Shown here in pieces: positions 13,522 through 16,487 of a stretch of DNA of 16,487 nt; the stretch's first letter is position 1, and the number at the start of each line of letters is the position of its first letter. This stretch comes from an uncultured Lachnospiraceae bacterium (GTDB lineage Bacteria > Bacillota > Clostridia > Lachnospirales > Lachnospiraceae), in contig CAJUBR010000062.1 in the NCBI GenBank assembly GCA_910584695.1, positions 1 through 16,487 on the forward strand, given 5' to 3'. The notes under the pieces were generated by a model, which was given only the letters and a program-made list of their open reading frames with translations, made no database searches and was not told the DNA's origin. Made by a program: the position numbers and the translations under genes.

Positions 13522-15447
13522 TTATTCTTCCGAATCAGCTTCTCCTTCTGCTACTTCATCTTCTAAAAGTAAAGCTTTCATGCTAAGACTAATCTTTTTC
13601 TCATCTAATCTAAAATCAACAACTTTAGCCTCAATTTCCTGTCCAACTGATAATACGCTGGATGGTTTCTCAATATGCTCTTTTGCAATCTGGGATACAT
13701 GTAATAATGCATCAACACCTGGTTCTAACTCCACAAATGCACCAAAATCCGTCATTCTTGCAACCTTTCCTGTTACAATATTGCCAACTGCGTATTTATC
13801 AGATGCAGTCAACCATGGATTGGTATCCTCAAACTTAAGGCTTAATGCAATCTTTTCTCCCTGAATATCTTTAATAATTGCCTTAACAGCATCGCCAACA
13901 TTGAATAACTTCTTCGGATTGTCAACTCTTCCCCATGACATCTCAGAAATATGAAGTAATCCGTCTGCTCCGCCTAAATCAATAAATGCGCCAAAATCAG
14001 TTACATTCTTAACAGTACCTTCTACTGTATCACCAACATGGATTCTTGCAAATAATGCTTCTTTGGCTGCTTTCTTTTCTGCCTCAATGAGCATCTTACG
14101 GTTACCGATAATTCTTCTCTTACGCGGATTAAATTCTGTAATCTTGAATTCAATCTCCTGATCTTTATACTTGGTTAAATCTCTCTCATAAGTATCGGAA
14201 ACAAGACTTGCCGGAATAAATACTCTGGCTTCCTCTACCGTAACAATTAAACCGCCATCTAAAACCTGAGTAACAACACCCTTTAATACTTCTTCGTTAT
14301 TATAAGCTTCTTCTAACTTCTCATTCGCTTTCTCTGCTGCTACCCGTTTCACAGATAAAAGAACCTGTCCGTCACCATCATTTGTCTTGATGACCTTTGC
14401 TTCTATCATTTCACCTATCTGAACTTTGTCTTTCAAAGAAATATTCACATCATTAGAGTACTCATTCTTTGTAATGATACCATCTGCCTTATAATTGATA
14501 TTCAGAATGATTTCATCTTCCTTTACATCAATTACTTCTCCCTTTACGAGTTTTCCTACGCTAATTCTGCTCTCCTCTGCCAAACTAGCTTCAAACATTG
14601 TTCCAAAATCTTCTGCCATGCTACCATGAACCTCCTTAATAATTTGATTAGGGGTAGATGCCCCTGCAGTAATACCTACCCTACCAACGGATTCAAAAGC
14701 AGCTAAATCCAAATCAACGAGTGTCTGTATATAGTAAGTATTTGCACATTCTTTTTTGCTTATGTTGTATAGCTTTTGTGTATTAGAACTATTCTTTCCA
14801 CCAATTACAATCATTGCATCTACCTGCTTTGCAATAGAAGCCGTTTCTTTCTGTCTTTCTTCTGTTGCGTTGCATATGGTGTTATAAACGGTTATATTAT
14901 AACCTTTTTCCCTGAAAATTTCAACCACCTTATTGAAATTCTTGTAATTAAATGTCGTCTGTGCCACCAGACTAACCGGTTTTTCCTCTAAACCGGATAA
15001 TTTTTCCGCCTCTTCAACGGTCTCTAACACGACAGGAGGTGCATTACACCAGCCACATATTCCTTCCACTTCGGGGTGCTTTCTGTTGCCGACAATTATA
15101 ACCTGGTATCCCGCCGCACTGTCCTTATCTACAATATTATGGATTTTTTTAACAAATGGACAGGTGGCATCCACCAATTCTAATTCTTTTTCCTTAATTA
15201 GATCATATATTTCCCGTTTTACTCCATGTGAGCGTATCACAACAGTCCCCGATTTCAGTTTCCTTAACTGTTCCTCACTCTCAATCACGCAAACACCTTT
15301 TGATTCCAGGTCATTTACAACTTCTTCATTATGAATAATCGGACCATATGTATAGACATTTCCTTTATTCGTCTCTTCATAAACCATATCGACCGCTCTT
15401 TTTACTCCGGGACAAAAGCCTGCCGTTTTTGCTAATAATACTTCCAT
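13522..15447 (-). CDS. ispH: bifunctional 4-hydroxy-3-methylbut-2-enyl diphosphate reductase / ribosomal protein S1-like fusion
   Basis: The 641-residue protein joins two functions. Residues 1-~280 are IspH, the iron-sulfur enzyme that makes IPP and DMAPP at the end of the MEP pathway. The three cluster cysteines C12, C96 and C192 are present, with H39, H74, H124 and E126 (the family HPE motif), T164/T165 and S264-T-P-N267. Residues ~297-625 hold four S1 OB-fold repeats at about 297-368, 386-450, 470-538 and 552-624, followed by an acidic tail. The third and fourth carry the classic VTDFGAFIDL/MTDFGAFVEL signatures. The S1 part binds RNA and may replace a separate ribosomal S1. This fusion is known from many Clostridia. 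The start has GAGG eight bases before ATG 15447. It follows cmk by 95 bases and is probably cotranscribed with it. Confidence 0.96.
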   Translation of the reverse strand: MEVLLAKTAGFCPGVKRAVDMVYEETNKGNVYTYGPIIHNEEVVNDLESKGVCVIESEEQLRKLKSGTVVIRSHGVKREIYDLIKEKELELVDATCPFVKKIHNIVDKDSAAGYQVIIVGNRKHPEVEGICGWCNAPPVVLETVEEAEKLSGLEEKPVSLVAQTTFNYKNFNKVVEIFREKGYNITVYNTICNATEERQKETASIAKQVDAMIVIGGKNSSNTQKLYNISKKECANTYYIQTLVDLDLAAFESVGRVGITAGASTPNQIIKEVHGSMAEDFGTMFEASLAEESRISVGKLVKGEVIDVKEDEIILNINYKADGIITKNEYSNDVNISLKDKVQIGEMIEAKVIKTNDGDGQVLLSVKRVAAEKANEKLEEAYNNEEVLKGVVTQVLDGGLIVTVEEARVFIPASLVSDTYERDLTKYKDQEIEFKITEFNPRKRRIIGNRKMLIEAEKKAAKEALFARIHVGDTVEGTVKNVTDFGAFIDLGGADGLLHISEMSWGRVDNPKKLFNVGDAVKAIIKDIQGEKIALSLKFEDTNPWLTASDKYAVGNIVTGKVARMTDFGAFVELEPGVDALLHVSQIAKEHIEKPSSVLSVGQEIEAKVVDFRLDEKKISLSMKALLLEDEVAEGEADSEE

Positions 15448-15483
15448 AAAATATACCTCAAAACAAATATTTTCGATAAGACT

Positions 15484-15492
15484 ATACCATAA
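15484..15492 (-). promoter_or_regulatory. possible extended -10 promoter upstream of ispH-S1
   Basis: On the minus strand TGG-TATAGT lies ~40 bases before the ispH start, but no good -35 is present. It may add to transcription arriving from cmk. Position is approximate to a base or two. Confidence 0.3.
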
Positions 15493-15542
15493 CTACCCGT
15501 CATCCGCCAGATAAAATTTTTACCAGCCGGTATATCCGCCGT

Positions 15543-16214
15543 CTATTGCAGTTTTTCATATACGACAGATAAAATCTTATCCACAACCTCATCAATCCCC
15601 ATATCTGAGCTATCAATGAAAACGGCGTCCCCCGCCTGCTTAAGTGGTGCAATGGCACGGTTCATATCCCGCTCATCCCGTTCCATAATATCTGCTTCAA
15701 TCCGGTGAAGGTCCGCTGTTTCACCTTTTTCTAATAACTCCCTGTATCTGCGGTTTGCACGTTCTTTTGAAGAAGCAGTCAGATAAATCTTTACTTCTGC
15801 ATCCGGAAGCACATTCGTTCCAATATCTCTTCCATCCATAACGACATTAAACTCTTTTGCCATATCTCGCTGCAGATCAAGCAGTGCTGCACGGACAGGT
15901 GCTTTTGCAGAAGATTTTGATGCCATATTGCCTGTCGCTTCCGTTCTTAAATAAGGGGTCACATTTTCACCATTTAAATAAACCTGCTGTAAATCATTCT
16001 CATATTTAATTTCAACAAAAATGCTGCTACAGGCTTTTTCCAATTCCGTTTCCTTCTCAATATCAATCTGGTTTGTCACAAGATAATATGCAATGGCCCG
16101 GTACATTGCCCCGGTATCTACATATATATAATTCAATTTCTTTGCCACTTTCTTTGCAATCGTGCTCTTTCCTGCACCTGCCGGTCCGTCAATCGCTATG
16201 CCTGCCCTCTTCAT
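15543..16214 (-). CDS. cmk: cytidylate kinase
   Basis: Cmk phosphorylates CMP and dCMP with ATP in pyrimidine nucleotide salvage and recycling. The 223-residue protein has the P-loop GPAGAGKST at 10-18, DTGAMYRA at 33-40, the CMP-binding DGRDIGT at 127-133 and the lid/C-terminal motif ERDERDMNRAIAPLK at 178-192, all as in bacterial Cmk; length is normal. ATG 16214 is the only start before an in-frame TAA. The Shine-Dalgarno AGGAG is unusually close (one to two bases from the ATG), which may lower initiation. It has its own strong promoter, and the ispH-S1 gene follows on the same strand, a known neighbour pair in Clostridia. Confidence 0.97.
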   Translation of the reverse strand: MKRAGIAIDGPAGAGKSTIAKKVAKKLNYIYVDTGAMYRAIAYYLVTNQIDIEKETELEKACSSIFVEIKYENDLQQVYLNGENVTPYLRTEATGNMASKSSAKAPVRAALLDLQRDMAKEFNVVMDGRDIGTNVLPDAEVKIYLTASSKERANRRYRELLEKGETADLHRIEADIMERDERDMNRAIAPLKQAGDAVFIDSSDMGIDEVVDKILSVVYEKLQ

Positions 16215-16242
16215 TCTCCTTTTTACTTGTTATTTTTCTTTA

Positions 16243-16271
16243 ATTATACTGTCTTTTCTTTTAATTGACAA
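16243..16271 (-). promoter_or_regulatory. strong sigma-A promoter of cmk
   Basis: On the minus strand, -35 TTGTCA (16271-16266), a 17-base spacer and perfect -10 TATAAT (16248-16243). The transcript would start near 16236, about 21 bases before the cmk start codon. Confidence 0.85.
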
Positions 16272-16320
16272 TTATTTTTACTATTGTTATCAATAACAGG
16301 AATAAGTTTTGGAGCAAGCA

Positions 16321-16412
16321 TAGGAAAAGGGTATCCTTTCCATAAAATGCACCGCATTTTCGCCTGTTAGGAAATCCCAAACCCTTTAACAAATCGGAAT
16401 TTGTCATTTCCT
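16321..16412. repeat. cluster of three small inverted repeats
   Basis: Three neighbouring hairpins lie here: an imperfect GGAAAAGG...CCTTTCC near 16323-16341; AAAATGC/GCATTTT with a 3-base loop near 16344-16360; and AGGAAAT (16369-16375) / ATTTCCT (16406-16412), which encloses ACAAAT/ATTTGT (16389-16404). None has a clean T-tract, so they are not obvious terminators, though the middle one could act weakly in either direction. Confidence 0.4.
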
Positions 16413-16487
16413 ATAATGATATAAACATTCCATATTCCTTTGGTACATTTAAAATTCCATTTGTTGTATTGTTCATCAGAATATCTT
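16367..16487 (-). other. possible C-terminal end of an unidentified gene entering from the right
   Basis: Two minus-strand frames are open from the window edge. One ends at TAA 16367-16369 and reads ...NVYIIIGNDKFRFVKGFGIS. The other ends at TAG 16411-16413 and reads ...GILNVPKEYGMFISL. A plus-strand frame (from about 16344) is also open to the edge. Codon choice does not settle which, if any, is real, and I recognise none of them. Confidence 0.2.

Noticed and set aside
15493..15540. Hairpin between cmk and ispH (TACC/GGTA) as a terminator
   Set aside because: A four-base stem followed by AAAAATTTT is too weak; read-through from cmk to ispH-S1 is more likely.
16290..16368. Plus-strand GASIGKG-containing peptide as a small glycine-rich bacteriocin
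   Set aside because: No start codon or ribosome site precedes it, an in-frame stop lies just upstream, and there is no leader or export gene nearby.
1..16487. CRISPR arrays, insertion sequences, prophage or defence genes
   Set aside because: No regularly spaced direct repeats, transposase or integrase motifs, or terminal inverted repeats around coding segments were seen; nearly all coding space is explained by housekeeping genes.

Overview
This AT-rich window looks like a chromosomal housekeeping region of an anaerobic Clostridia member, most likely Lachnospiraceae. The main evidence is the IspH-ribosomal S1 fusion next to cmk, a ruvA-ruvB-zapA-U32-SEDS-PBP gene string, a class B sortase, strong AGGAGG-type ribosome binding sites and a tRNA without an encoded CCA. 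I find no prophage, transposase, CRISPR array, toxin-antitoxin pair or recognisable defence system. The genus cannot be fixed from the sequence alone.

Left part (1-2910). The N-terminal third of MutY runs off the left edge. It is divergent from an XRE-type regulator whose C-terminal half resembles a catalytically dead LexA/S24 domain. A tRNA-Leu(CAA) with its own promoter and terminator follows, converging on the regulator gene. Next come a class B sortase and a NUDIX hydrolase, both on the minus strand. The NUDIX gene has a good promoter; the sortase sits just behind a terminator-like hairpin with no room for its own promoter.

Centre (2910-10362). One tightly packed minus-strand operon reads ruvA, ruvB, zapA, a 792-residue U32 protein (RlhA-like), a FtsW/RodA-family SEDS glycosyltransferase and a class B penicillin-binding protein. 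Gaps are 50, 2, 54 and 0 bases, then an overlap. It joins Holliday-junction processing, Z-ring assembly, probable RNA modification and septal or lateral wall synthesis under one extended -10 promoter. Divergent from it is a YprB-like DEDD exonuclease.

Right part (11580-16487). A near-perfect bidirectional terminator separates the exonuclease from a convergent pair: a secreted FnIII/transglutaminase-like protein and, upstream of it, CheR. Beyond a strong terminator lie the IspH-S1 fusion (last step of the MEP isoprenoid pathway joined to four S1 RNA-binding repeats) and cmk, whose promoter is close to consensus. The last ~210 bases hold hairpins and short open frames on both strands that I cannot assign.

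Most of the window is well-known biology. The items most worth checking are the dead-peptidase regulator, the second cysteine cluster of the U32 protein, the inverted repeat between the divergent ruvA and exonuclease promoters, the sortase without a visible promoter, and the unassigned right edge.
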